Assembly (NCBI RefSeq): GCF_016316925.1
Contig: NZ_JAEEGB010000049.1
Location: 1-59,223, forward strand
Source: Clostridium aciditolerans
Lineage (GTDB): Bacteria; Bacillota; Clostridia; Clostridiales; Clostridiaceae
DNA: 59,223 bases
Reading direction: 5' to 3'
Both the position numbers and the translations under genes were made by a program. Shown in pieces: positions 15,212-23,881 of this stretch (position 1 is its first letter; each line of letters starts with the position of its first letter). The notes under the pieces were generated by a model. The model was not told the origin of the DNA. It did not search any database and was given only the letters and a program-made list of their open reading frames with translations.

Positions 15212-18200
15212 CTAACCATTTTGCTCTAGGTTGTCTGCTTTAAATTTTGACTTTTTAAATTTCATCTTAAGTTCAGCAACAATAGTATAGAAAGATGGAA
15301 CTACAACTAAAGTTAGTATTGTAGAATACATCAAACCAAAAATAATAACTATTCCCATAGGCTTGAAAAGTACTTCTCCAGCTATGGACATTGGTATAAG
15401 CCCTGCAATTGCTGTTAGTGCAGTTAAAACAACGGGCCTAAATCTCGCTCCTCCAGCATTAATAACTGCCTGTTTAAGCTCAACACCTTTTTTTCGTTCA
15501 TCTTCAATAAATTCTATAAGTACTATTCCATTTCTTGCAACAATCCCTATTAGTGCAATGGCACCTAAAATAGCCATAAACCCGAGCTGCTTTCCTGTAA
15601 CAAATAATCCAATTATGCTACCTCCAAAAGCTAAAAAGAAGGTACTGGTAACTATTATCGGAGCAGTAAATGAGTAAAATTGTAGTATTATAACCGTTAA
15701 AATTAACACTGCTGCTATTACCAAAAGTTTTATTAAATCCATAAAAATATCTACAGACTCAACAGTTTCTCCACCTGGCTCCCAGCTGAAACCTTCTGGG
15801 AAATTAATAGTGCCAACTGCTTTTTTAACATCTTTCATAACAGCAGCTGCTGTTCTACCATCCACATCAGCAGATATTTCAACGTATCGAGTTAAGTTAC
15901 GACGAGGTACGGAATTAATTGAGAAAGAAGGCGTAATTTTAGCCAGTTGCTTTAAAGGTATCTGTTGACCTTGTGCATTTGGAACACTTAAACGTTCAAA
16001 ACTAACCATAGGGTCTTCCTTTGATTTATTTGCATATAATACTATGTCTGATACATCATTTTTGTCATCAAATTTATCTATAGTTATGCCGTCATTTACC
16101 AAACGAATAGTACTTGTAATATCTGAATAGTTAACCTGCACTTTATCCATTAAAGGTTTATTTATTTCTATTTTATAGCTGTAATTATCAATACCGATAT
16201 TATCTTTTACATTAGAAGTTCCCCCAATGTTTTTAACTTTACTTTTTACTTGCCCCGATAGACTACGAAGCTTATTTATGTCTTGTCCATAAACCCTTAT
16301 TACTACTGGCTTACCTACTGGAAATCCCATTAGTACTTCTCTTGGTACAACCTCTGCTTGAGGATAGAGTTTTTTTAAGTCACTATTCCACTTATCGATG
16401 ATATCAGAAGTTTTCATTTTTGTTTCATCAATTTTCACAAAAACTTGTCCAGATTGCTCACTATCCTTAATATTTTCATTTGTTAAAAACATGGATGTGG
16501 CTGGTCCTCCTGCATAAGCTGATACCAATTTTACATTGGGTTGTGAGCTCACCCATTTAGATACACCTCCCACAATAGCTTTTGTATCTTGTATACTACT
16601 TCCAGGCTGATTATTTATATTTATAAGCATTTCTGCTCTATCTGCTTTTGGAAAAAGCTGTATTGGTATGAATGCTGCTAGAATATAAGCACACAGTGTA
16701 ATTAAGGTTGATACTGCAACCGCTTTTAAAGGATTATCCAGTATTCTAGCCATAAACTTATTAGTATACCAATTTGTAATTTTATTAATTTGTTTCCCTA
16801 AAAGTCCCGCTGGCTTACTAAGACTTTCTTTTTTTCCTACTCTTTTACCCTGCCATATACGAAAAACAGGTATAATAGTAAGAGCCATAACCATTGACGC
16901 TATCATAGCTATACAAACAATAACTGGTAGTGGACGAGCAAATTCTCCTGTATTACCGGGCAAAAAAGCTATAGGCAGAAATGAAGCAATGGTTGCTAGC
17001 GTTGCCGTTAAAATAGATATAAAAACTTCTTTTGGTCCATTTATTGATGCTTCATCCACAGATTCTCCTAAAACAGTAATATGTCTATCTATATTATCAT
17101 TTACAACTACAGCATCATCCACTAGAATTCCGAGTACTACAATTAATGCATATACAGTAATTTGATTAAAGGTAACACCAAAGATTGGAGCTAACATTAA
17201 ACTTACTGACATGGATATAGGTATTGCCAGCGCAATCATAAGTGAAGTATTAAAACTTAATCCTAAAGAACATACAATTAAAACTGAAGCAATAGCCGTA
17301 ATTGTTTCATGAAGTAAACTTGTGAACATATCATCTAACCTTTCATCAGTAGAATATATATTCTCAAATTTAATCCCTTTTGGTAGAGATTTTTTAAAAG
17401 TTTCTATCTTTTCGGTAACTCTTTTTTGTGCTGAAGGTACATCTGTTCCAACTTCAGCATTAATAGATATATTTACAGCAGGCTTACCATTATGATATAC
17501 ATAATGATCGACTTTTTCATTAGACATATAGGCTTTTCCTATATCCTTCAAATAAATAGGGTTTCCTTCTTTGGTGGTTGAAACAATTATATTGTTTAAG
17601 TTTTCAGAATTATAGGATTCACTTAATATCAATTGATATCTATGATTTTCGTTATCTAAATTACCTAATGGTGTTTTATCCCTATCTCCCTTAATTGCTG
17701 CCGTTACTTGTTTCCAGGTTAAGCCATAGTTGTATAACTTTTGCGTATCCAAATCCACTTTTACCTGCTTTTCAGGCAATCCTACTACTGTAACATCAGA
17801 CACTCCTGGAATTGTTCTAAGCTGATCCTTCCAGTTGTTAATATCTGTTCTTATATTATATAAATCCTCTAAAGAGTTTGCTGTAATGTTTAAAGTTTGT
17901 ATAAAAGTCTTTAATAAATCATCATTTACCTGTGGCTTTTTTGCATTGTCTGGTAAATCCGGCTCTGCATCCTGTACTTTTTTTCTAAGCTCATCCCATT
18001 TTTCCTTAGGCTTTTGTTTTTTATTTACTTCTACAGTAATAATAGATACACTATCTCTAGACTCCGAGGTAATTGACTTTAATCCCTGTATTTCCTTTAT
18101 TCTTTCTTCTATCTTTTTCGTTACAGTTTGTTCTACTTTTTCCGGAGTTCCTCCTGGCAGTACTGTTGTTACCACTGCAGTATAGCTAGTAGTATCCGGA

Positions 18201-18304
18201 TTTTCTTGTCTAGGTAAGGTAATAAAACCATATATTCCACCAATGACAGCTATTATAAAAAATAGTATGGTTATTTTCTTTTTTCTTACTATAAATTCAA
18301 TCAC
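15212..18304 (-). CDS. RND-family multidrug efflux transporter
   Basis: A 1030-residue inner-membrane proton-driven exporter of the AcrB/MMPL-like HAE type. It has two six-helix halves, each following a first helix (N-terminal FFIIAVIGGIYGFITLPRQE), with large extracytoplasmic loops (about 30-330 and 540-850). TM4 contains GILVDDAVVVNDN, whose Asp pair is needed for proton relay. The stop overlaps none of the following TetR gene, and the start overlaps the adaptor gene by ATGA. No outer-membrane channel gene is nearby, as expected for a Gram-positive host, so it would deliver substrate outward through or to the wall side of the single membrane. Confidence 0.93.
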   Translation of the reverse strand: MIEFIVRKKKITILFFIIAVIGGIYGFITLPRQENPDTTSYTAVVTTVLPGGTPEKVEQTVTKKIEERIKEIQGLKSITSESRDSVSIITVEVNKKQKPKEKWDELRKKVQDAEPDLPDNAKKPQVNDDLLKTFIQTLNITANSLEDLYNIRTDINNWKDQLRTIPGVSDVTVVGLPEKQVKVDLDTQKLYNYGLTWKQVTAAIKGDRDKTPLGNLDNENHRYQLILSESYNSENLNNIIVSTTKEGNPIYLKDIGKAYMSNEKVDHYVYHNGKPAVNISINAEVGTDVPSAQKRVTEKIETFKKSLPKGIKFENIYSTDERLDDMFTSLLHETITAIASVLIVCSLGLSFNTSLMIALAIPISMSVSLMLAPIFGVTFNQITVYALIVVLGILVDDAVVVNDNIDRHITVLGESVDEASINGPKEVFISILTATLATIASFLPIAFLPGNTGEFARPLPVIVCIAMIASMVMALTIIPVFRIWQGKRVGKKESLSKPAGLLGKQINKITNWYTNKFMARILDNPLKAVAVSTLITLCAYILAAFIPIQLFPKADRAEMLININNQPGSSIQDTKAIVGGVSKWVSSQPNVKLVSAYAGGPATSMFLTNENIKDSEQSGQVFVKIDETKMKTSDIIDKWNSDLKKLYPQAEVVPREVLMGFPVGKPVVIRVYGQDINKLRSLSGQVKSKVKNIGGTSNVKDNIGIDNYSYKIEINKPLMDKVQVNYSDITSTIRLVNDGITIDKFDDKNDVSDIVLYANKSKEDPMVSFERLSVPNAQGQQIPLKQLAKITPSFSINSVPRRNLTRYVEISADVDGRTAAAVMKDVKKAVGTINFPEGFSWEPGGETVESVDIFMDLIKLLVIAAVLILTVIILQFYSFTAPIIVTSTFFLAFGGSIIGLFVTGKQLGFMAILGAIALIGIVARNGIVLIEFIEDERKKGVELKQAVINAGGARFRPVVLTALTAIAGLIPMSIAGEVLFKPMGIVIIFGLMYSTILTLVVVPSFYTIVAELKMKFKKSKFKADNLEQNG

Positions 18305-19530
18305 TTGTTATCACTCTCCAGCGCCTTTACTTTGTCACCATTAGATAACCTGTCTGCTCCTTCAATAATTATGCTTTCAGCTTCATTTATACCTGATGTA
18401 ATTTCTAACTTATTATTTTTTAATTCACCAATTTTAACATCAGTTTTTACTGCTTTATTATCTTTTAAAAGAAAAACATAAGGAGTTGAACTTCCACTGC
18501 TTATGACTGCTTCTTTGGGAACAAAAATAGCATCCCCATTGTCAGTCTTATGGTCACAGGTAACTACTTGCCCAGGACGCCAGTTGTGTTTTGCATTATC
18601 TATTGTAACCTCTACATTTATGCTGCCTGTACTTTCATTGGTAGCTGAAAATATATTTGTTACCTGTCCATCCATTGATTCGTTATATAAATTTAAGGAT
18701 ACTTTATCCCCTGTCTTCCATGATGAAATCTCATAATCTGGTACAGGCAGTGTAACTTTAAGTTTATCTATGTCTCCTATTTTATATGCTGCAGTTCCTG
18801 CAGATACTAATTGTCCTTGATATATATATTTTGATATAATAACCCCTTTTATCGGTGACTTAAGAGAAGTTTTTGAAAGTGCTAATTCAGCCTGTCCTTT
18901 TATAGAAAGAGTCTGTGCATAAGCAGAATTTGCCTGCTGCTTTTCCTCTTCTGTGGCACCTTCAGCAGTAAGAGAATATGCCTGCTTAACAGTATCTCTA
19001 TTTCTCTCAGCAGAGCTTAAGCTATTTTGAGACTTTTCATAATCACTCTGTGATATATATCCTGATTTATATAAACTTTCACTTCTTTTAAAATCAGTTA
19101 CAGCTTGATTATAATCTGTTTCTGATTGTTGTAACTTTAAGTTAGCTTCTGCTAATTGTTGAGCTCTAGCCCCTTTAACAGTTTGACTAAGCACTGCTTG
19201 TGCTTTATCTACATTTGCTTGAGCTTGTTGTACCTGTAATTCATAATCCTTACTGTCTACTGATGCTAAAATATCATCTACATTTACAGTAGTACCTTCT
19301 TGTACATTTAAAGAATTTATTCTACCTGATACCTCAAAAGAAACAGTTGCTTCCTGCAAGGGCTGCAATGTTCCCGATAGTTGAGATAGGTTACTTACAT
19401 TTTCCTTCTTAACTTTTTGTACTTTTACTTCTTTTAATTCAGATGAAGTATTTGTTGATTTACCACAGGCAGTTAGCGTTGTAAGCATAACTGTTAGTAA
19501 TACAATTGAACATACCTTCTTATAAGTCAT
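18301..19530 (-). CDS. RND efflux membrane-fusion lipoprotein
   Basis: A 409-residue periplasmic-adaptor-type subunit. The signal peptide MTYKKVCSIVLLTVMLTTL ends in a lipobox, LTAC, so the mature protein would be a lipoprotein on the outer face of the membrane. A biotinyl-lipoyl half-motif (SFEVSGRINSLNVQEGTTVN), a long coiled-coil hairpin (about residues 100-215, Gln/Ala-rich) and the second lipoyl half (LKSPIKGVIISK) follow, then beta-barrel and proximal domains. It begins after AAGGAGG with seven bases spacing. It is the first gene of the pump operon. Confidence 0.92.
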   Translation of the reverse strand: MTYKKVCSIVLLTVMLTTLTACGKSTNTSSELKEVKVQKVKKENVSNLSQLSGTLQPLQEATVSFEVSGRINSLNVQEGTTVNVDDILASVDSKDYELQVQQAQANVDKAQAVLSQTVKGARAQQLAEANLKLQQSETDYNQAVTDFKRSESLYKSGYISQSDYEKSQNSLSSAERNRDTVKQAYSLTAEGATEEEKQQANSAYAQTLSIKGQAELALSKTSLKSPIKGVIISKYIYQGQLVSAGTAAYKIGDIDKLKVTLPVPDYEISSWKTGDKVSLNLYNESMDGQVTNIFSATNESTGSINVEVTIDNAKHNWRPGQVVTCDHKTDNGDAIFVPKEAVISSGSSTPYVFLLKDNKAVKTDVKIGELKNNKLEITSGINEAESIIIEGADRLSNGDKVKALESDNK

Positions 19531-19573
19531 TAATGTCCCTCCTTAGAATTTTATAAATTAGAACAACCACTCA

Positions 19574-19624
19574 ACAGACCGACCAGTCTGTCTCTATTGT
19601 AGCATTCAATTAATATTTGTTCAA
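19574..19624 (-). promoter_or_regulatory. Promoter and TetR operator of the RND operon
   Basis: On the minus strand, TTGAAC (19624-19619), a 17-base spacer and TACAAT (19601-19596) form the promoter. ACAGAC-CGACCA-GTCTGT (19574-19591) is a perfect inverted repeat starting four bases after the -10, so a bound repressor would block transcription start. Confidence 0.75.
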
Positions 19625-19684
19625 TATATGGAAATAAAAAAATCAGTGTAACAAATTTCGTCTAGAACTGTTTTAAACTAAGAA

Positions 19685-19710
19685 ACCGTATTAGATTTCT
19701 CTAATACGGT
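19685..19710 (-). terminator. Terminator of the chloramphenicol acetyltransferase gene
   Basis: ACCGTATTAGA and TCTAATACGGT form a perfect 11-bp stem with a four-base loop, followed on the minus strand by TTCTTAGTTT. Confidence 0.7.
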
Positions 19711-19748
19711 CACTATATATTCGTAATATATAAAAATTAGCATTGAGT

Positions 19749-20384
19749 TTATAGATACTTCAAAGGATTATCTAAAATTTCTTGGAAGCCATTAAAGAAC
19801 TGTCCAACATGTATTCCGTCAACCAAAGCATGATGTGCCTGTACAGATATTGGTAACTTAATTTTATCACCTTCTTCAAAGTATTTACCCCATGATATTC
19901 TTGGTATGCTATCAACAGGATTCATCTGGATTGGGTAAATGATGTTAGTAAATGAAACCCAAGGAATGCTGGTAATATACAACAAGTAGTCACGCCCTGG
20001 TTCATCCTCTATGCTTATGTTGTTTTTTACCATTTCAATTTCCTTTAACGTATTATTTTTAAAATCCTTAAATTTCTCCATAAAGTTTGATGTACAAAAA
20101 CTAAATACCTCCCCTTCAGTTATTACAGTAAAAGATGGATTTACAGTTTCATGCTCAATTACATTATCTTCTCTTATCCTAAATCTAAATTCTTTTATGC
20201 TATTTGCTGTCTTTGTAGAAGCATATAAAACAGATATAAAAAATGGCAGTTCATTTTCTTTGATATGCTTATAAAAATTTGTAATATCAAGATTTCCACA
20301 AATATTAAAATGCGGGTAATCAAGTTGCTTAAAATAATTGTAGTGGTCTTTTCTCTTCCAATTTTCTATGTTTATAAACTTCAT
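19749..20384 (-). CDS. Type A chloramphenicol O-acetyltransferase-like enzyme
   Basis: A 211-residue CAT trimer subunit that would transfer acetyl from acetyl-CoA to the 3-hydroxyl of chloramphenicol. The catalytic motif HHALVDG lies near residue 187 (normal HHxxxDG), preceded by PISVQA. Early motifs WKRKDHYNYF and SFTVITEGEVFSFC also match. It is a few residues shorter than classical CATs (about 219). The ribosome binding site is weak, and a repeat element begins only about 30 bases upstream, so its promoter may lie in or beyond that element. Whether it confers resistance or acts on another acceptor is not visible. Confidence 0.87.
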   Translation of the reverse strand: MKFINIENWKRKDHYNYFKQLDYPHFNICGNLDITNFYKHIKENELPFFISVLYASTKTANSIKEFRFRIREDNVIEHETVNPSFTVITEGEVFSFCTSNFMEKFKDFKNNTLKEIEMVKNNISIEDEPGRDYLLYITSIPWVSFTNIIYPIQMNPVDSIPRISWGKYFEEGDKIKLPISVQAHHALVDGIHVGQFFNGFQEILDNPLKYL

Positions 20385-20404
20385 TTATCCGATGACTACC
20401 CGAT

Positions 20405-20705
20405 CTAATATTCCCCCGCACTCTGTGAAAGCGATTTACACAAAATCATAGATTTTGGTTCTCTGCTTGCACTCTGTGAAAGCGATTCGCACCAAATCGG
20501 AGATTTGGGCTCTCTGCTTTTCTCAAAGTGGGAGTAAAGAGCGGCTACGCCCCTGGATAACGATTTCCCCTAAAGGATAACGCCTTCTAAGTGCTAAAGA
20601 CACTAAGAAGCCTGTTAATAAGCATCAGTTGGAGGTTAAATGCCTAAATGGCATTTAACGGGCAGAATTGCCCAGTGGTCGCAGACAAACTCCATCTGAT
20701 GCCAA
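20405..20705. repeat. Structured non-coding repeat element upstream of cat
   Basis: A compound element without a coding frame. Two tandem 51-bp units start at 20418 and 20469 (both begin GCACTCTGTGAAAGCGATT), each with a hairpin (CAAAATC/GATTTTG; CCAAATC/GATTTGG). Then come CTTCTAAGTG/CACTAAGAAG (about 20584-20611) and a large closing stem, GCATCAG (20622) with CTGATGC (to 20702), enclosing GTTAAATGCC/GGCATTTAAC and GGGC/GCCC. The multi-stem layout resembles intergenic mobile repeats or a structured RNA. It is more GC-rich than its surroundings. It fills most of the gap 20385-20864. Confidence 0.6.
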
Positions 20706-20784
20706 GAACTCTGTTTATGCCATCTAGTCTAAAGAATAGTTCATAAATAACAAAGGGAAATATTATTTATGTAAAATAAGTATA

Positions 20785-20816
20785 GCCATAAGATATTTTT
20801 TTAAGTATCTCATGGC
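20785..20816 (-). terminator. Terminator of the histidine phosphatase gene
   Basis: GCCATGAGATA and TATCTTATGGC pair on the minus strand (one G-U), followed by a moderately T-rich stretch. Confidence 0.5.
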
Positions 20817-20864
20817 TCATTTGTCAATTAATATAAAAACTTAAATGGCTTACAATTCATTTTC

Positions 20865-21404
20865 TTACAACTTCGCTAGATCTGATAAAGATAACTTATC
20901 AATGATTTCATAACCATGTCCCTCTCCCAGCGGCTTAACAATAACTGTTCCCATGTTAGGGATTTGACCCAAACTAATCCCTTTTGGAAAACTGTGAGCA
21001 ATGATAATCTTATTACTTCCTTGAGGCGGTTTGATTTCTAGCCTTGAATCAAGAGAGTCTAATATTCTTTTTTGTTCTGCACTTGACAAGTTCTCATCCA
21101 ACCTATAAATTTCAAACAAAAATGGATCAATTTGAACATTTGCACTTCCAAAAGCCAATTGTGCCGTTTCTATAGTTCTACAAAAAGGGCTAGCTATAAT
21201 GGGATAACTAATAGGAATTCGTAAATTACGAAGAATTTGTCCATAGTAAACCGCTTGTCTTCTACCCAATTCAGAAAGATTTCTTTGGGTAAAACAGTTC
21301 CAAAAATTTAAATTAGGTTGATCTATTCCTACTGTTGCTTCTCCATGCCTAGCATATAGTATATACCCGCCCTTTCTAAGTAAATCCAGTAACGATCTGT
21401 TCAA
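20865..21404 (-). CDS. Histidine phosphatase superfamily protein
   Basis: A 179-residue phosphoglycerate-mutase-like phosphatase. The N-terminal catalytic box is YARHGEA (His phosphorylated during catalysis), with an Arg in ASPFCRTIETAQLAFG and the second catalytic His in IIIAHSFPKG. No signal peptide is evident. The best start is TTG 21404, seven to nine bases after GGAGGGAG, since no ATG lies upstream of the RHG box. The substrate is unknown. Confidence 0.82.
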   Translation of the reverse strand: MNRSLLDLLRKGGYILYARHGEATVGIDQPNLNFWNCFTQRNLSELGRRQAVYYGQILRNLRIPISYPIIASPFCRTIETAQLAFGSANVQIDPFLFEIYRLDENLSSAEQKRILDSLDSRLEIKPPQGSNKIIIAHSFPKGISLGQIPNMGTVIVKPLGEGHGYEIIDKLSLSDLAKL

Positions 21405-21558
21405 TTAATTTCTCCCTCCACATGAATTTTTTGAGATTACTAACATTATATGATATTCGCCAGAATTGTAACCTATAATTCACAAGATTGATTTTGCCTT
21501 ATCCAATTCTTTTTTAAATGCTATTTCTATCATTTCATTACCTACCAAAAAATAAAAT

Positions 21559-21587
21559 ACTCTTACCTGTATTATTAGGGTAAGAGT
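21559..21587 (-). terminator. Terminator of the HxlR gene
   Basis: ACTCTTACC pairs with GGTAAGAGT. On the minus strand it is followed by ATTTTATTTTTT. Confidence 0.75.
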
Positions 21588-21605
21588 TACGATAATATTT
21601 CTCCA

Positions 21606-21941
21606 TTAATCCTTATAAAGGTGTTTATTAGCTTTAATATAATTTTCCCCCCAAATATTCATGGAATCTAATACTGGTTTTAAACTCCTTCCTAGTTCTG
21701 AAAGAGAATATTCAACCTTAGGCGGAACTTCAGGATATACTTTTCTAATAATCAATCCATCAGCTTCCATTTGTCGAAGCTGCTGTGTTAACATTTTTTG
21801 ACTTATCCCATTAATTCCATTCTCAAGTTCACTAAATCTTTGTGTTCCATTGTCATGTAAATTTCTTAAAATAAGAACTTTCCACTTGTGACCAATAAGT
21901 TTAACAGTCTCTTCAATTGGACATAACTTACTACATGTCAT
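21606..21941 (-). CDS. HxlR-family winged-helix regulator
   Basis: A MarR-like DNA-binding protein of about 111 residues with the HxlR hallmarks: an N-terminal Cys (CPIEETVKLIGHKWKVLILR), FSELENGINGISQKMLTQQL and YSLSELGRSLKPVLDSM. Members sense electrophiles or redox change and usually repress a neighbouring gene. I start at the third codon of the longest frame (MTCSKLC), nine bases after GGGAG. It is divergent from a cupin gene, with a palindrome between. Confidence 0.87.
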   Translation of the reverse strand: MTCSKLCPIEETVKLIGHKWKVLILRNLHDNGTQRFSELENGINGISQKMLTQQLRQMEADGLIIRKVYPEVPPKVEYSLSELGRSLKPVLDSMNIWGENYIKANKHLYKD

Positions 21942-21973
21942 CTGCATTCTCTCCCATCATATATAAATTGATA

Positions 21974-21989
21974 CTAACTGTTTAGTTAG
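21974..21989. promoter_or_regulatory. Candidate HxlR operator
   Basis: CTAAC-TGTTTA-GTTAG is a perfect inverted repeat in the divergent gap, 33 bases upstream of the HxlR start. Placement suggests autoregulation and control of the cupin gene. Confidence 0.45.
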
Positions 21990-22165
21990 GGCATTACGAA
22001 ATAGTGCCTTCTTGTAAAAAGTTAATAACGATTATATTATAATATTGTAAATCAGAAAAACATAGGAGGAAATTTTTTATAAAAAAATAAAATGTAGTCT
22101 TACCATAAATAATAACTTTAACAATTAATTTGAATAAGTATTATAAATTAAGGAGATGCATAATC

Positions 22166-22474
22166 ATGGAAATATTAAATGTTAACACTATTACAGAAAA
22201 GACCAAAAGGAAAGCACTGTTTACAGAAGGTACAATGGACTCAGGTATTTTATTCTATGAACCAGGCGAAACAATGACTCCTCATAAACATTCAAATTTA
22301 GATGAAATATTCTATGTAGTTAGTGGTGACGGAATAATAACTATAGATGGCAAAGATATTTCAATTAAAGAGAATGATGTAATCCTATCTCCAAATGAGG
22401 AAAGCCACGGATTTACAAACAATGGAGATAAAAAATTAGTTATTCTACAAGTAAAAAACACTATTGTAAAATAA
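22166..22474 (+). CDS. Small single-domain cupin protein
   Basis: A 102-residue beta-barrel protein with the two cupin motifs: GETMTPHKHSNLDEIFYVVSG (His, His and Glu metal ligands) and ILSPNEESHGFTNNGD (third His). It may bind a metal and either sense or modify a small molecule. I place the start at ATG 22166, after AAGGAG. A longer frame from a TTG has no site. It is followed by an imperfect hairpin (22488-22530) and then the EamA-like gene. Confidence 0.75.
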   Translation: MEILNVNTITEKTKRKALFTEGTMDSGILFYEPGETMTPHKHSNLDEIFYVVSGDGIITIDGKDISIKENDVILSPNEESHGFTNNGDKKLVILQVKNTIVK

Positions 22475-22564
22475 CTGTAATATCTATAATCATTAGAGTA
22501 AAAGAATCAGGGGCTTTTATTCTAATGATTACTATGTCAAAATATATAAGAAAGGATGTATTAT

Positions 22565-22987
22565 ATGTACTATATATCCATGATAATCACAATTTTAGCA
22601 ACTGCAGTATATAATATCAGCCAAAAATCTATTAATCAATCAATAAATCCGTTTATATCCATGATAATCACATATATTACCGCAATAATATTCTCTGTAT
22701 TGGCATTAATTTCATTTCCAACAAATTTAGGCATTTCAAATTCTTTAAAACATCTAAATTGGGCAAGTTATGTATTAGGGTTATCTGCATTTGGATTAGA
22801 AATAGGATATTTATATGTCTATAGAAGTGGATGGAATATAGCCATTGCTCCTATTTATGTTAGCATAATTTCGACAATCTTGTTAATTGTATTTGGCATT
22901 TTTGTTTATAATACTAAAATAACTTTTACAAATGGCCTAGGAATTTGCGTAAGTATTATAGGTTTAATCTTAATGAATAAGAAATAA
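22565..22987 (+). CDS. EamA/SMR-like half-size membrane transporter
   Basis: About 140 residues with four to five predicted membrane helices (starting IITILATAVYNISQKSINQS, then ISMIITYITAIIFSVLALIS, YVLGLSAFGLEIGYLYVYRS, IAPIYVSIISTILLIVFGIF and GLGICVSIIGLILM). This is half the length of normal EamA exporters (about 300 aa), so it would act as a dimer like SMR proteins. The chosen ATG is nine bases after AAAGG. A 19-base direct repeat (22573-22591 and 22654-22672) makes both the first and second helix segments encode ISMIIT. Confidence 0.7.
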   Translation: MYYISMIITILATAVYNISQKSINQSINPFISMIITYITAIIFSVLALISFPTNLGISNSLKHLNWASYVLGLSAFGLEIGYLYVYRSGWNIAIAPIYVSIISTILLIVFGIFVYNTKITFTNGLGICVSIIGLILMNKK

Positions 22988-23070
22988 TTAGCTTATGGGA
23001 GTTTGTTCAATATCAGCATTAATTATTTTTTTATTATATTCACTTGCATTATTATTGAAAGATATAACAG

Positions 23071-23106
23071 GGACTTACTTTAGTTACGGTAAGTCCTATT
23101 TTTTAA
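23071..23106 (+). terminator. Rho-independent terminator
   Basis: GGACTTAC and GTAAGTCC form a perfect stem followed by TATTTTTTAAT. It closes the EamA-like gene. The rest of 22988-23355 has only a small hairpin at 23264-23288 (TATATTTT/AAAATATA). Confidence 0.8.
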
Positions 23107-23355
23107 TCTTTACTATGGCAATTGGTTTATATTTCTTCCCTAAGTTTTGTATTTTACAATACATGTGGTAAAGAGTCTACATCCTTTATAGTTCGGTTCA
23201 CCGCAGTTAATTCTACATAAAGTATTACATAACAAAAAGACTGATAGCCATGCTACCAGCCTCTATATTTTGGGGGAATCAAAATATACTCACATATTAG
23301 ATTATAGCCACATTAAACTAATTTAAACACTTTATATGAAAATAATTCAGTTAAA

Positions 23356-23703
23356 CTATTCTTTATCTTTAAACTTTTGTATAGAATTTAATCCTTGATA
23401 AATTTCTTCTCTTGGAAAATTGCTTTTATTTAGCTCTTCATCACTCTTATCAAGTAATGAATTATAAAATTCAAGTGCAACCTCATATATTTCAGGTGAA
23501 TAATTCTCTTTTAATTCATCAAAAATTAAATTTTCTGCTTCATTGTACTTTTTTTCATTAAATAATCTATTGAAAACTACTTTGAATATATCTGTAGGAC
23601 TCATTTGTTCAATACTAATCTTCTTGCTACACCCATCTTTTTTATGAAAAACAAGTTTTCCAACTCCTTCTCCCATTGCTTCGATAAGTTTTTCGATATT
23701 CAT
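23356..23703 (-). CDS. DUF6483-like hypothetical helical protein
   Basis: A 115-residue, wholly helical soluble protein with no catalytic motif. The start MNIEKLIEAMGEGVGKLVFH resembles the N-terminus of DUF6483 proteins, and the later part (FNEKKYNEAENLIFDELKEN) has a TPR-like helix pattern. It stands alone and begins after an AGGAGGG-type site. Function unknown. Confidence 0.55.
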   Translation of the reverse strand: MNIEKLIEAMGEGVGKLVFHKKDGCSKKISIEQMSPTDIFKVVFNRLFNEKKYNEAENLIFDELKENYSPEIYEVALEFYNSLLDKSDEELNKSNFPREEIYQGLNSIQKFKDKE

Positions 23704-23881
23704 AAGCCCTCCTTTTACTTGATAATATTTATTATTTATACATCATTATTACATGCATTTACAATAAAATAAATATTCTTTGTCTGTAATATACAAGTTT
23801 TATGTTCAAATGTCATTAACTCATACTGCAGCTTCATAATGAGTTCTTAATAAAAAATATATTTACGTTAGATTAATTTTT

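Noticed and set aside
15363-18185. Long plus-strand frames opposite the RND gene
   Set aside because: Codon-shadow frames antisense to a clear transporter gene.
21470-21545. Short minus-strand frame MIEIAFKKELDKAKSIL
   Set aside because: Only 17 codons with no supporting signal.
22995-23172. Open frame of about 58 codons starting MGVCSISALIIFLLYSLA
   Set aside because: It runs through a perfect terminator hairpin with T-run and lacks a ribosome binding site.
23264-23288. Perfect 8-bp inverted repeat TATATTTT/AAAATATA
   Set aside because: Pure AT stem with no gene ending nearby; could be chance in such AT-rich DNA.
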